This document shows positions 1 to 32,339 of a DNA stretch of 64,000 nt, piece after piece. The notes beneath the pieces are model-generated. The model saw only the letters and a list, made by a program, of their open reading frames with translations. It ran no database searches and had not been told where the DNA came from. Source of the stretch: Syngnathus acus. Its lineage: Eukaryota; Chordata; Actinopteri; Syngnathiformes; Syngnathidae. Position numbers and translations under genes: made by a program. Location: positions 7,564,001-7,628,000 of the forward strand of contig NC_051099.1 in the NCBI RefSeq assembly GCF_901709675.1. Reading direction: 5' to 3'. Position 1 is the stretch's first letter; every line of letters starts with the position of its first letter.

Positions 1-331
1 GCTGTGGTGCCTCAAGGTGAGAGGTTGACCCCGGACACGAGCAGTGATGGAGGATTTTGAGCGTAATACAATCGGGCTGGTCCTCCTTGCAGGGGTTGTA
101 GTCACATTTCTTCGAAGTTCCTCTGTCTGTGGACAGCTGCGGAGCTGCAACGGTAGTAACGTCCTGCTCAGTGTCATAATATTCATCCGGGGGGATCTCA
201 AGGGCTTCGGAGGGTCCGAGGGGTCGCGTCCGATTGACCTCCGGCTTTTGTTTTGTGGTAGGCTGGGGAGTGGAGCCACTGAAGAGAAGCAGGCAGATGA
301 CCATCAAGGGAACATGTCTGCTGGCAGCCAT
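1..331 (-). CDS. lrrn4cl: LRRN4 C-terminal-like protein, N-terminal part (3' end outside window)
   Basis: Read on the minus strand from the ATG at 331-329, the frame stays open for 110 codons to the window edge. It opens with a hydrophobic signal peptide (MAASRHVPLMVICLLLFSG). An acidic, proline/threonine-rich stretch follows, containing PPDEYYDTEQD. Then comes a cysteine cluster CDYNPCKEDQPDC...HHCSCPG at residues about 74-99. That C-D-Y-x-x-C ... C-x-C-P-G pattern is what I recall just after the signal peptide of LRRN4CL, a small single-pass membrane protein with a fibronectin type III domain. The FN3 and transmembrane parts would lie to the left of the window. A splice acceptor read on this strand puts the exon's upstream boundary at 348, giving 17 bases of untranslated leader in this exon. 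LRRN4CL is on human 11q12, consistent with the neighbouring genes. LRRN4 itself is the main alternative. Function is poorly known and not inferable here. Confidence 0.6.
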   Translation of the reverse strand, partial: MAASRHVPLMVICLLLFSGSTPQPTTKQKPEVNRTRPLGPSEALEIPPDEYYDTEQDVTTVAAPQLSTDRGTSKKCDYNPCKEDQPDCITLKILHHCSCPGSTSHLEAPQ

Positions 332-784
332 CACACAACCTGGAGATGCTACAAAGAACATACCGTCAGTATCAATAAGTCATTATATAATCATTTCTTG
401 GGGAAAAAAAAAAGAACAAATTGAATTACAGGACTTGAATCACCACTTTTATTTTATTTATTTTTAAATCAACCCAAGAGGCTATTTGTACTTAAGTACA
501 AATTGTCAGTACACTTGGCAGCTATATCAAACAGTAACGCAAGAAAATTCCACCCGCCTCGCTTGTCAATTTAAATCAGGAAAAATAAGCATTTCTCCAT
601 ATGGAACTGTTTTTTTTTACTTGGAGGTGCATGTAAACATGAATATTTAGTGGCAGGATTTAAAGCGGTGTATTTGTATCTGCTAGGATTAATCCTCACA
701 TGTTAATCTGTCTGTCGGAGGTGGCTCACACTAATTCAACATTCCAGACCGTATTGCACAAGAGATGTTTGGTGAATGCCTACG

Positions 785-832
785 CACACACACACGCAGA
801 CAGACACACGCAGACACACACACGCACACACA
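785..832. repeat. Interrupted CA microsatellite
   Basis: A run of CACACA and CAGACA units lies in the presumed first intron of the lrrn4cl-like gene. Confidence 0.7.
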
Positions 833-1038
833 CCCTTGCGGGACACAGTGTAGCCCAGTCAGCTGGATCCACTTACAGGAAAGCTACCCGTGCGGAATTC
901 TCACAATAAATCTAAACAAATATCTCAAATACTTCTGAATACAACTTGTTTGATTGCACAGGAAACTTATTTACCTTTTCTGCCTCTGTGTGTATTTCTA
1001 TAAAGAGCAGTAAAATGTTGGTGGGGAAAATAACTTAC

Positions 1039-1300
1039 TTGTTGCTTGAGGTTTGGGTAGTTGAAATGCTTTAAGAAGCTCCTCTCGCTGCTGTTTTTGG
1101 TCCTCCACTTGCTTCCTCACTTGCCTGCTTCTCCTTTATGTATTCTCCTCTCCCTAACAACTGCAACCTCCCACACTCCCCCCACTTTGTGGACCTTTCA
1201 TGCACCCGTTCCACCTCCCTCCCCATCAGAGTAAAATGAGAGCATGCTTTTGGAAGACTTTCTACACACCCCTGTTGCCATGTTTTGTGGCTATAATAAA
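1039..1300 (-). other. Probable 5' untranslated exon of the lrrn4cl-like gene
   Basis: On the minus strand a good donor (CAACAA followed by GTAAGTTA, the GT at 1038-1037) lies about 690 bases upstream of the acceptor at 349-350. The purine-rich DNA before it (GAGGAAGCAAGTGG, CAGCAGCGAGAGG) looks like leader sequence. This makes 349-1038 the first intron. The upstream end of the exon is a guess, with no clear TATA box or initiator. A minus-strand reading frame across 1071-1319 resembles nothing known to me and is not called as protein. Confidence 0.35.
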
Positions 1301-1484
1301 GGAGACCAGGAGATATCATTTAATAATTTTTCCTCATAAATGTGACCTGAAGGAATGCCAAAGAGTTCAACGTTGTGTGTTAACTCTCATTCAACGTGAG
1401 TTTAAATGTGACGGGTTAAATATACAAATAAATATTATATATATACAAAAAAATGAAATATACAACCACATCCTGAGTTATACA

Positions 1485-1695
1485 AGTTATACACTTGGGC
1501 AACCATTTAGTTATTTTAACTACCGCTCTTGAAAACATATTTTTTCAATTGAGTTATTAAGGTCACAGATGATGTAACATTTTATAACCTTGACTACTTA
1601 ATGTTGGAATAAGTTTTTAAATGAATTTTCATAGTCTTGTTTATATCACAAAAACCTGGAATTTGGACAAGGGTGTGTAGACTTTTCCACTGGAA
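1485..1695 (-). mobile_element. Tc1-like transposon terminal fragment (copy A)
   Basis: On the minus strand this begins with the terminal-repeat motif AGTCTACACACCC, followed by a GGTTTTTGTGAT-type stretch, ACTCAATTGAAAAA and TGGTTGCCCAAGTGTA. That order matches the first roughly 200 bp of a Tc1-like element that is abundant in fish (from memory). The transposase part is absent. The same terminal motif recurs at 12140-12160 and 17938-17955. Confidence 0.6.
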
Positions 1696-1699
1696 TTTA

Positions 1700-3220
1700 T
1701 TTCGGATCAGGCCAGAGTCGGCAATTCAGCTGTACTCCTTTGCACTCTTCGCATTTTGAAACATCCATTATGGGAAAACGACTCACTTGCTAATGACCTC
1801 TCATTACCTTAAAGGGAGGTCGGAACTTAAAAAAAAAAAAGAAATGACTGCAATGCTTTATTCATGAACGATTACTCAGTGAGTCCAGACTGCCACTCAT
1901 GCCTCGTTAGACCTCTCACCTAAATAAAATGCGTGACTTTGCCTGGAATATCCCAACAACGTCCAAGCAGAAATGGAATGCAGCTGAGGGACATCTGCTC
2001 ACCAAATACAGGAAATAAAGCAGATCCAACTTGCAGGATGCCCAGTTATACAGCACATCTGCCTCTTTTCTTTTGCAAACTGGAGGGCTAGAAGGAAGTA
2101 AAAGGAGTGATGTTGAGAAATTCAAGGACATAAAAGCCAGCCACTTCGTTTAATAGCAAACATGGGATTAATAAGCAAACTGATAGAACAAATATGTCAA
2201 ATATTCCATCTTTGTAACATTCAAAAACAAAATGATTCATTGGACTGTCCTCATTTTACCCCGTGGGTCCAGTCAAATACATCTGTCTTATACCACAAAA
2301 TTTTCTGGCGATGACCTGATCTGAGCTTGTCTACACCCCCCTCCAAAAGTATTCCTTTGTTTCTGCTGTTAACATAAATCATTTGAGTTAAGCATCGAGC
2401 TTTCCAAGTATTTAGATCAGGATCGGTAAATAGCAAAAATTACCTAAAAACGCCACATTTTGACTAAAAATATTGGAACAAATAATAATAGTAATTGTTT
2501 GGAGATATTTTATTAACCCATTTGTTGTTTTGGCAGCTTGTTCTGCTTCATTAACTTGCTGCCTGATGAATGATCTCCCAATCAGTTTGGCTTCTTTTTC
2601 TCCTTTTCCCCCACTGCATAAGAAATTGATTCTACTGTATTATTGTACTAGTACTGATTGAACGGTATATGCTCGGAACGGTCTTTGACGCCATCTGTAG
2701 TATTTAAGTAGCAACAGCACTCCCCGGAATGTTTTTCTTAATTTGTTTTTATTAGACAGCAGGCTGGGTTGGGGGTATCAGTGTTCGTGCCGCTCTGTGG
2801 ATTGGTTATCACTGTCCCTCATTAAAATTCCACATGCAACCATGTTTACATCAATTTGAAAACGTTTATTTTGGGAAGTCAACAAGCACGGGCTCATTGC
2901 ACCTAAATGTAAACCATGGGCGTCCAACTTTACTAATGATCGAAGTATATCGCATTAATTTATACCCCTATTTTAATCATTGATATTCTTAGTCATTCTT
3001 CATGTCATCTAAGCTTCTTCGTGTTTTATATTTCGGCACAATACCATTTATTGGCTATGACTAATAATATGAATAGATTTTGTGTCTTTGGTTTTAAATC
3101 CAGCCTCACCAAAAAATTCGGAAAACTTTCCCAAAACATGGTGTATAATATACAAATACAATCATAACGATCAATTTGTCATATTTGTGTCCATTGTATG
3201 GTAGACCTTTTAGGTCTTAA
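1700..3220. other. Intergenic stretch with no supported gene
   Basis: AT-rich DNA between the lrrn4cl-like leader and the zinc-finger promoter. Only short unrelated frames (60-70 codons) exist and none has splice partners or a family signature. I see nothing here beyond low-complexity runs. Confidence 0.6.
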
Positions 3221-3223
3221 AAT

Positions 3224-3270
3224 TATTATTATTATTATTATTGTTATTATTGTTGTTATTATTGTTGTTG
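3224..3270. repeat. Degenerate ATT/GTT trinucleotide repeat
   Basis: Tandem TTA units turn into TTG/TTA mixtures, just upstream of the zinc-finger gene promoter. Confidence 0.75.
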
Positions 3271-3295
3271 TATAGTTATTTGTTATAGCGCTTGC

Positions 3296-3698
3296 GTTCT
3301 TTTGTCCAATCAGCGCCCATGGCTACTGCCTACGTCATCTCTGTGCGACGGGCCAATGCAATTCTGTCGTCAGAGGTTGCAAATGGAACAGTCGACACCC
3401 AGAATTCTTTCCAGTTTAGTAAGTAAACTAGATTAACTTTATTCCTACACATAAACGATCGCAATTGTGTTTTCAGGAATACGCATTGAAACGATAGGTG
3501 AATTTAGCAGGCTAATGCTAGCGCGCGGATTTGGGCCCTGTTAATCTCGGAGTAGTCTGCATTGTTTTGGTCAGTGACGTCAAATTAAACGCTGACACCT
3601 GACTCGTACCATCTATCAAGCATACCTGTCAGTTGTCTGTTTTGCTTATTAAGACGGCGGTTGCTTCACCTATAGACTACGCTAACTCAAGTAAAGCC
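3296..3698 (+). promoter_or_regulatory. Promoter and 5' leader of the zinc-finger gene
   Basis: Within 300 bases are two CCAAT boxes (3306-3310, in TCCAATCAGC, and 3353-3357), a CRE half-site TACGTCA (3331-3337) and a perfect palindromic CRE TGACGTCA (3575-3582). There is local CpG content and no TATA box, which suggests a CpG-type CREB/NF-Y promoter. A donor-like TTTAGTAAGT at 3415-3424 and an acceptor-like pyrimidine-rich stretch ending in AAG at 3653 could bound a 5' UTR intron containing the palindromic CRE. If so, transcription starts near 3.35-3.4 kb. Confidence 0.45.
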
Positions 3699-5455
3699 AT
3701 GGCTTCCAGGCGCCAAGGTTATACGAGCAGTGTGGATTCTCCTTCGTCAAATAGTGGCAACCGCAAAGCGACTATCAACAACATTCCTGACAGGCCTGGC
3801 GCAGAATCCTGTTACAACCGCAAACCAGACAAGGTTCTATACGGCAGCGTGAGTGTCACGTCGCTCAAGTCCCGCTTTGCACCGACCATTCAATCTGCCA
3901 TGTCGGCTGCAGTTGACACTCTCCTGGGCGAAGTGGTGCTTGTACTCAACGAGACTCATCAAGAGTTGCTACACAAGGAACAAGAGAACGAGAGACTCAA
4001 AGTACGTCTTGAGGTGTCTGAGAGGGAGTTGAAGACCATGCAGGATTGTCTGTGCAGTGCTCAGAAACTCATCGACCAGCTTCAGATCTCATACAGTGGC
4101 CCCCATAACATCGGTCAGTCGGTTTTTGCCCAATCCCTTTCCTCCATGACGGCAGGCGTGGACCGGGACCACCAGAACCCTCGAAACGGTGGAGCCGGTG
4201 CCAACTTGGGTCTCGGTGGTTCTGTGGATGACGCACTTCATGGGTTTGGGCCAAGGGATGACTACAAGATGTGTCAGCTGTCTATTCAACCTGATGGTTC
4301 TGTAACCAATCACACTCTGGATTCCTTTGCAACAGACACATCTCACATGTGCCCCGATGCCAACAGACCAGGTACAGCTATTGTATCAGCCTGTAACAAC
4401 AACCCAGTGGAACCATGTTTGACAGATGCATCCCTAATTGACTTTCTCAATACATTACATTTTAATCATAAAACTCATGTACGTTTCATGCTATTTCTGC
4501 TTCAGAGGAGAGGCCATCTCAGGGACCAGGCGAAGCTGGCAGCTTTGAGATAAAAGTGGAGCAGGGACAAGCTTCCAGCTCCAGTCAAGACAACCGAAAG
4601 GACACGGTTGGCGAAGGTGAACAGTCATCTCACACCATGGGTGACCTCAGCTATGTTCAAGTTGGTGATGTGGGAGGTTCCCAGCGCACCTTTATCCAAC
4701 CTCTGCGCCACCAAAGACCTGTTCGAGAATGCAGCAGTGCCCCGCATCAGCGAGTGATGGATGGACAAAAGCCAGCGGTGAGGACTTCAGGACCCGGAAG
4801 CGGTCACAGCGTTTCACCGGGTAGAGCGGACGAGTCAGCGGGACCTTCGTGCGCTGACACGGCCGTCGAGCCTTCCGGAGATCGCCCTCACCACTGCTTA
4901 GAGTGTGGGAAGACCTTCCGTCTGATTTCCAGCTTGAAAAAACACATCCGCATCCACACGGGAGAGAAGCCGTACCCTTGCAGCGTCTGCGGCCGCTGTT
5001 TCCGCGAGTCGGGCGCCCTGAAGACTCACCTCCGAATCCACACCGGGGAGAAGCCGTACTCGTGCACTGAGTGCGGCAACTGTTTCCGACACTTGGACGG
5101 CCTGCGCAAACACCGCCGCACGCACACCGGGGAGAAGCCGTACGTGTGCGCCATCTGCGGCAAGCGCCTGAGCCGCCTGCAGCATCTCAAGCACCACCAG
5201 CTCATCCACACGGGTGAGCGGCCGTGCTGCTGCCCCTTCTGTAACCGCAGCTTCAAGGAGCCCGCCGCGCTGCGCAAGCACATCCGGACGCACCGCGAGG
5301 AGGGCGGCCACATGGCCGTCGGGGCCACCGACGAGGCCGAACCCGACGCCATGGATGACATTAACAACCTTCACCCGGCGGCGCCGTCCCCCCAGATGAG
5401 GTTTGGGGAGTGGGGGGCGGAAGAGGAGGACAACGCAGTTGCTGACTGTGTGTAG
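3699..5455 (+). CDS. Five-finger C2H2 zinc-finger protein with N-terminal coiled coil
   Basis: Two coding exons, 3699-4371 and 4506-5455, give 540 residues. The 134-bp GT-AG intron (4372-4505) restores the frame through ...[13 protein letters not shown]...FEIKVEQ. The start is the first in-frame ATG with a strong context (AAAGCCATGG); a longer upstream frame has no ATG. Residues about 60-130 form an amphipathic helical/coiled-coil segment ([19 protein letters not shown] then [20 protein letters not shown]), the kind of dimerising leader seen on many teleost zinc-finger proteins. Residues about 353-487 (4891-5293) hold five C-x2-C...H-x3-H fingers joined by TGEKP or TGERP linkers. Finger 4 ([17 protein letters not shown]) has a leucine where the usual aromatic sits. 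A short acidic tail follows. It is probably a nuclear sequence-specific DNA-binding protein. I cannot assign an orthologue, so no symbol is given. Confidence 0.88.
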
Positions 5456-6210
5456 AGACATAACAAATTAGAAAGTGCCTTGCCTGGTTTAAAAATGAGC
5501 AGTGCCACTGAATGTAATTTTTACCTGCCGTGACTGTGGTCATGATTTCCCAAGTTGCATATATTTATGAAACAAAGATTTTGGAATTAGATGCAAACTG
5601 GCAAACATCTTGATGTATGCTTGTTAATACAACACGTATGGATTCAAATATTAAGTGGTTTAAAATTTCATTATTGTACTTGATGCTTGAGGCATTACTT
5701 ATTGATCATTTCACATCAATAGGGACACAAAATACAAACGTCTGCCTTCAACTGCACAATAGTGAGCATACATAAAAGACCCAAAATCATTAAAAAAAAA
5801 AAACAATGTTCAGAAAATGTTTTTTATGCGCTATTAGCAGACTCAAAATCATAAAAAAAAAAAAAAAAGAATCGTTAGAAAGTTTTTTTACTATTAGCAG
5901 TGTAAATTTAACTATTTTGTATAATGGGGCTGTTTTTGATGTGGAGTATAGCTTTTTTGTTAATCTTTAAAACTGCTAACTCACAGTGTAAATATACTTC
6001 TTAAATAACTGTTGTTCCTTCCACTTGTATCCCATATAATCTTCTCAGCCTTCGAACAAAAGATACATTACAGTACAGGTCCTGGAACTATAGCGAGCAC
6101 CTGCCATCTAAACTAAGTACTGTTAAGATGCTCCAAATGTGAAATATATGTCATTGTATGCCCACGGTGTGGTTTGCCAACGTAGCTTTGCTGTAGTTTT
6201 AATTAAATGA
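5456..6210 (+). terminator. 3' untranslated region of the zinc-finger gene with candidate poly(A) signal
   Basis: AT-rich sequence after the TAG at 5453-5455, with A-runs at 5789-5804 and 5852-5868. The best cleavage signal I find is the variant ATTAAA at 6202-6207, so the exact mRNA end is uncertain. Confidence 0.35.
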
Positions 6211-6886
6211 CTTTAAAGGCCCTTTGCATGTAACTTGAAGATGAAAACATAAAGTCCCTGTTAAATGTGCAATGACGTTTCTATGCTGCTGTGTTGCCAT
6301 ATTATGTTTCTTCCACTATAAACGTTACTGTACTAAAAAGTCTTGTTTATATTTAAATTGTATTCGACCAACAGTTGTGCGAAAATAGTTCAACTTTAGA
6401 TATAACAAGATTATTTTCCTCCACATTGCCATCTGCCGGTTGGGATGTTGCACTGCCCGTTCTACCCCGATTCCAAAATCGTCACGAGTGACATCACCAG
6501 CAACCTCAGATTCCTGTCAACCAGCTCCAAGTTTCAACTGGTTGACCGCGCAAGATTCTTCTACCATTCTTGAAATGTAAGTTTATTTTTCTGTTTTGTT
6601 TCTAACCTATTAGCCAGTAAACATGACATTAGGGTCCAGTTTCGTGCAGTGAGATCACGACGGTTGCGCTCTCGCATGATCTCATTGCATCACGACTGTA
6701 CTGCCGCCAGACAGATGGTGGCGGTCTCTGGACACACCCCCACCAAATCCCCAATAACACTTTAAGTAATGGCAGCTGTGGTCGCACACGCACGCAAAAT
6801 GCCGATGTGTTCCATTTGGTGTTATTGAAGGCTTAACACAAAAGATGTGCCACAATTTCGGCAATATGATTCATTATATATATATA

Positions 6887-7219
6887 TACAGTGATCCCTC
6901 GCTACTTCGCGTTTCGTTGATCGCGGCTTCACTACATCGCGGATTTTTTTTTTCCAAATTAAAAAACATTTAAAAGTCAAAATAAACCTTCTAAATTGAG
7001 GAAACGTGTCTAATTTTTAGGACAATGCATTGCTCCAAATGTTTATTTACATTCCTTTAGCAGTCCGTTTTCGCGTGTTAGCACGATCGCGAATTAGCAT
7101 CTTTCCGCTAACTCGTTAGCCTGCTCAGTACTTCTTGTTGGTGACCGTACTTTGCGGATTTCACTTATCGCGGGTGGTTTTTGGAACCAATTATCCGCGA
7201 TAAATGAGGGATTTCTGTA
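6887..7219. mobile_element. Non-autonomous DNA transposon (MITE) with CAGTGATCCCTCGC-type ends
   Basis: The left end reads TACAGTGATCCCTCGCTACT. The right end, reverse-complemented, reads TACAGAAATCCCTCATTTAT. These are imperfect inverted repeats about 20 bp long, flanked by TA. The interior is rich in CGCG/TCGCGG patches, with a poly-T run and no coding capacity. TCGCGG motifs recur near both ends. The family is widespread in fish and other vertebrates; I do not assign a superfamily. Confidence 0.65.
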
Positions 7220-8180
7220 TAATATATTCATGTACAAATTGCATAGCTCAGCCCCTTTGATATGGCACGATGGAACGCAGCAATTATTATGGCTTTCATT
7301 TCACTCAGTAAATCCTACTGAAGTGGATTTTCTTTAGTACATAGTTTATGACTGAAAATGATCTTTGGTATGCTTTGTGTGTGCTGGCATAAGTTAAGAA
7401 TGGCAGGCAAAGGGAGACGTCAGAGCAGCCTGTGAACTGCATGGTGTCATTTCCTCAGCGCCTGGAAAGTAAACACGTACTTTTTGGGAGAGGATGTGAC
7501 TCACTTTCTCTCTCTCTTACTCTCCTCCACTCTCTCTCTTGCTCCCTCTCTCTCTTTTTCATTGTGTCTGTCTGACTTTCCCTTGTTGACCACATGACCC
7601 CAAATAGCTCTTTCCTCCCTTTGGGACCACGGTGCACGGCCACTCCAGACACACTTGACTTTTCCCAAGCATGAAAATCTTGATTGGAGTCATTTGTAGT
7701 GAGGTGGGGGCTGTAGACTGTTATGTCATCGAGCGAACCTATTCATGAGTTCTTTCTATTTACAATGAGCGGCTGACAGTTTGGCCATGTAGAATATAGA
7801 AGATCAGTGACAATATGTTGCAGGTTATAAACTTGGATTGTCATTTCATTAAATATCCCTGCACAGGTTTAAAAAATAATGCTTGGAATTGTATATACAG
7901 GGTAAACATACATTTATTATATTATAGGTTGTCGCCATCCTTTTTATTTGCTAGTTGTCCACACTGGGATTAGGGGTGAACTGGAGCCTATTCCGAGTTT
8001 CATTTTTTTTTATCCTGGATCTTCCACCTGTGCCAGAATTACTTACCGTGGCTGTAATGGTGTAGTTGCAAGGTCAAGCTTCTCAGAGACAATGATTTAT
8101 GACTGTCAAGCAAGGTTTGATATTAACGTGACATAAGGTGTTATTATTAGACACATATTGTTAGACGTGTGACATACAGG
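7220..8180. other. Intergenic DNA before ltbp3
   Basis: No gene supported. A CT-rich run (about 7500-7560, CTCTCTCT units) makes an antisense low-complexity frame that is not a gene. Confidence 0.55.
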
Positions 8181-8693
8181 GTACGGTATTATTATTATTT
8201 TCTATTTCCAGCAGAAGGAATGGAAGCTTGAAACGCGGCCTGTGGTGCGTTCAAGGCGTGCACGGGAAGTGGGAACGAAACGCAGTCGCTGACTAACCAA
8301 CTCGAGAAGCACTTTGAGCCTGCTTCACTCCTGCACCGCCTGCCTGGCCTGCTGCCAACCTTTCTCCACGGAGGGCTGGCTCACTTCTCCTCCTCCTCCT
8401 CTTCCTCCCTTTTCTTCCCTCCTTCTCTCGGAGCCGCACTCCCGGGAAGCAACAGGCGAAGAAGGAAGAGCTGGGAGAACTTTTTGAGGTGGAACTTCCA
8501 ACCATGCCAAACCGGTCGTTTTTGCGCATGCATCACCAAAACACACCCGAGGAGTGACATTATTCCTCCCTGAGGAAGGGGAAAAGCCAAAAGGAACTTA
8601 TTTCTTGTCGTCAATCGGCGAACAAAGCGGATCGCCCCCGGCTGGTGGTTTCATGCGTCCGGCTGCGTGAGGGGGGCACCGGAGGATGCCACG
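8180..8693 (+). promoter_or_regulatory. ltbp3 promoter region and 5' UTR, with two upstream ORFs
   Basis: Sequence becomes GC- and CpG-richer than its surroundings, with a TCCTCCTCCTCTTCC pyrimidine block at about 8388-8425 and no obvious TATA box. Two short upstream ORFs precede the signal-peptide ATG. One is ATG 8653 to TGA 8670 (5 codons plus stop). The other is ATG 8686 to TGA 8706 (6 codons plus stop), which overlaps the real start codon in another frame. The transcription start is not determined. Confidence 0.45.
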
Positions 8694-29499
<20,806 letters not shown>

Positions 29500-30120
29500 C
29501 CCCTTGACTTGTCCGTCTTATTTATCCAAACACAATACATATATGCAATACACACTCAAGCACTGTGCAAATGCTGTACATACACCTCAGCCATGTAATA
29601 TCAATAATACATGATGTCAGCTCCTTTATCGCCCCTTTTAAAAACAAACAAAAACAAGTTTTGAGGAGAAATGTTTTCGTAATTAATTATTGCAGTAATG
29701 ATTTTGTTTTTTATTTTATTTTTTTTACTTGATGTTTTCTACTCAATCCCATTTGATATTTGTACATTGTTTGAAGGCTAGTGCTATCCCTTTTGAAATC
29801 CGCATTCATCAATATTTAATTCTAAATTGCCCTACTTTGTGTTATTCCAACACAGATTGTTGATTGTGTTATTGTACAGTTTGTGGATTGAGCGTTGTTG
29901 TAAAACTTGTGTTGATGTAAAATATGAGAGACCTGAAGTTTTTTGTATAATTTGACATGTGCACCTACGTAGACTTTAAGCTAGAGATAAAAACCATGCA
30001 CTTAGCAATGAATGGTGGGAGTGTTTGCCAACTGTAGCTGATTTTGGAAAAACGAGAATGTTTTGCTGCATTGAACCATTTTGAAAACGTCTTAAGGATT
30101 TAGTAATAAAAAATATTTCA
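29500..30120 (+). terminator. ltbp3: ltbp3 3' UTR with poly(A) signal
   Basis: A canonical AATAAA at 30105-30110, about 600 bases after the stop, is followed by a T/GT-rich downstream element (TTTGTGCATTTG). No coding potential. Confidence 0.75.
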
Positions 30121-32300
30121 ACCGATTTGTGCATTTGACATGTTTTGTTGCTTGATGCTGCTCAGAATTTGCGCTCAGGAAGTTCACATCGCTATGGCGC
30201 CACCAGCCCCACACTGTCCTGGTTTCATTCTGTCAGATCATTATGTAATTTAAATCTGGAACAGCAGGGTGACCTTCAGCAACTAGTTTAGGCACATAAG
30301 AAAGCGGTCATGACGGAAAGAAATTGGAGTCTGAGCAACAATTACAACAGAAATAGCTTAGCTGCTCTTGTGAGGTGACTCAAAAGGTGTTGAGAGGATA
30401 TTAATACATTTTAGTGGGTCACACTGCCTGGAGAGTAAACCTCTGATTGCTCTGCACTGCTTCTGCTGAACCTAAGTAGGTGATCTGTGGGTTCGGTGGA
30501 AGTTGGGGCAGGGGGTAGACAGCAATGCCTTTCTGAAATGACCTGTCTCTTTCCATCAGTTTAAAGCAAGTGCAAAGCCATTTCATTGTCTTGGCTACAG
30601 GGGAAAAAGGGGGGTGGGCAAGTAGTCAATGTACTTTGAAATGACTATGCAAACAACCTCACCTATTTAAAAAAAAAAATTATATTGAAAACTAAAACCG
30701 CCACAAACCACACACCCTCTTCCTTTTCCCTAATCAACCGTTAGCATTTGTTGTTGAACCAATCCTCCGTTATTTCCTGATAAACTCACCTATTTGTGGT
30801 TTTGTGCTTTTTCTATAATGCTCTAGGATGCCACAAGATGGCGGCAAGGCCACCTCCACAAAGGAATAAGTCTCAAGGAAGTACAGATTAGAGAAACTGG
30901 CTTTGATTGTTGGGAAGGAGCTTGGGTTGTCAATGAAAGTTGCACATTGCTGAAAGGGACTTCAAATTAAAGCCTGATGGTCTAATGAAATACAGTAAGC
31001 AAATGTTCAGGGTGAATTCTTTCCTGAGCGATAACAATTTGCTTCTTACATTAGATACCCTTTTTCAAATTACAGTGTGGTTTAGTTTTTATTGCAGGTT
31101 GAATGTTTCTGTGCTCCAAGCAGTGTAGCCTCTCATGTACCTCTTGTTATTCTTAAAGGGCAGTACAGAGCCCCTCCTTTACCTCTCCTTGACTGGAGTC
31201 ATATGATTCAGCTTTAAGATTGGGAATATCATTCCCACATTTCACTAGGAAAAAAATAAGAACACAGATCATGTCCAAGCATGTGTGAGCACAGTCACGC
31301 CAACTTTGCCAAACGCATGCCAGCCATCCCCGGTTGCTGCACGCACCAAAGATGACCCCCACCCGTCCGGGTCCCATCTATAGAGATCAGACAGAGGGGG
31401 GTTTAGCTCAAACTGCTGCAATCTGCAGAAAGTACTGTGCTGGACACACTCTGGCAGCCAGTGGCAGACTTATATTCTGCACTCAGCTCTTTCCCTTTGT
31501 CACAGTGGATTGGGGATGAGCTCCCTGCATGGAGTGTGGGTCTGGGGCTAGGGGTGTAAACATGCTGGGTGTGTGCTAAAAATGTTGACACATATTTACA
31601 AAGACTCATTAATGTGATTGGAGGGGCTTTTATACTCTAACACACAACTAGACAATTTTCAGTTCATTGTATTGCTATATGTTATGAGCTAGGATAAAAC
31701 ACCCCCAACAAAACTTTTTCATGACCACAAATTGCTTGTAATGAATGGGAGGCTATTTTCCCAACTGCTCGGCCCTCCCAAGGAGACCCAACATCCCATA
31801 AAGTCCTCCCCACTACCACTTTGTTGGTTTAGCGAAACCCACATGCGCACATGTACCCACCCTCTCCAGTGCAGATGGAGCACACAGACCCAAAAATAGG
31901 TGCTCCGAGTTGCTCTCTTTACATGTTAGAAAGCCACTGATAATGGCGTCTTGGGATTTAAGAGTATTCCAGGACTGACTTTTAATGCATGGTTGGAGAG
32001 AAAGAAAAGCATTCACGCAGGAAAAGCATCCACATATACACATTCACACTGAGTGGGGAAATGAACCCAAAATGATTGGTGTCAGGTAAACTACTACACC
32101 ATACAATTATGAACATTTCTAAATCATTCGCCTAATTAATCATGTTTATTGGCCAGTATGTAAAAGCACATGGCATTTATTCACCAGTTGGAGCTACACT
32201 ATTATGATAATAAGCAACTATAACAAAAATAATATTTTAGATGTAACTCATAAGTAGAGAGACGCATGAAAACAATACAAAAGAATATGGGATCTGCTTT
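30121..32300. other. Intergenic spacer between ltbp3 and sptbn2
   Basis: 2.2 kb without a supported gene, RNA gene or clear transposon. Only short chance frames are present. Confidence 0.6.
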
Positions 32301-32339
32301 TAGCACCAGGGACAGCACCATATTGTGCTTTAATGTTTC

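Noticed and set aside
44-424. 126-codon plus-strand frame at the left edge
   Set aside because: Antisense to the signal-peptide exon of the lrrn4cl-like gene, whose minus-strand reading has a signal peptide and a family cysteine motif.
3633-3698. N-terminal extension of the zinc-finger protein
   Set aside because: The upstream frame begins with TTG and contains no ATG; the ATG at 3699 has a strong context.
4898-5461. 187-codon minus-strand frame opposite the zinc fingers
   Set aside because: Shadow of the GC-rich finger-coding exon; the sense strand has an unambiguous protein family.
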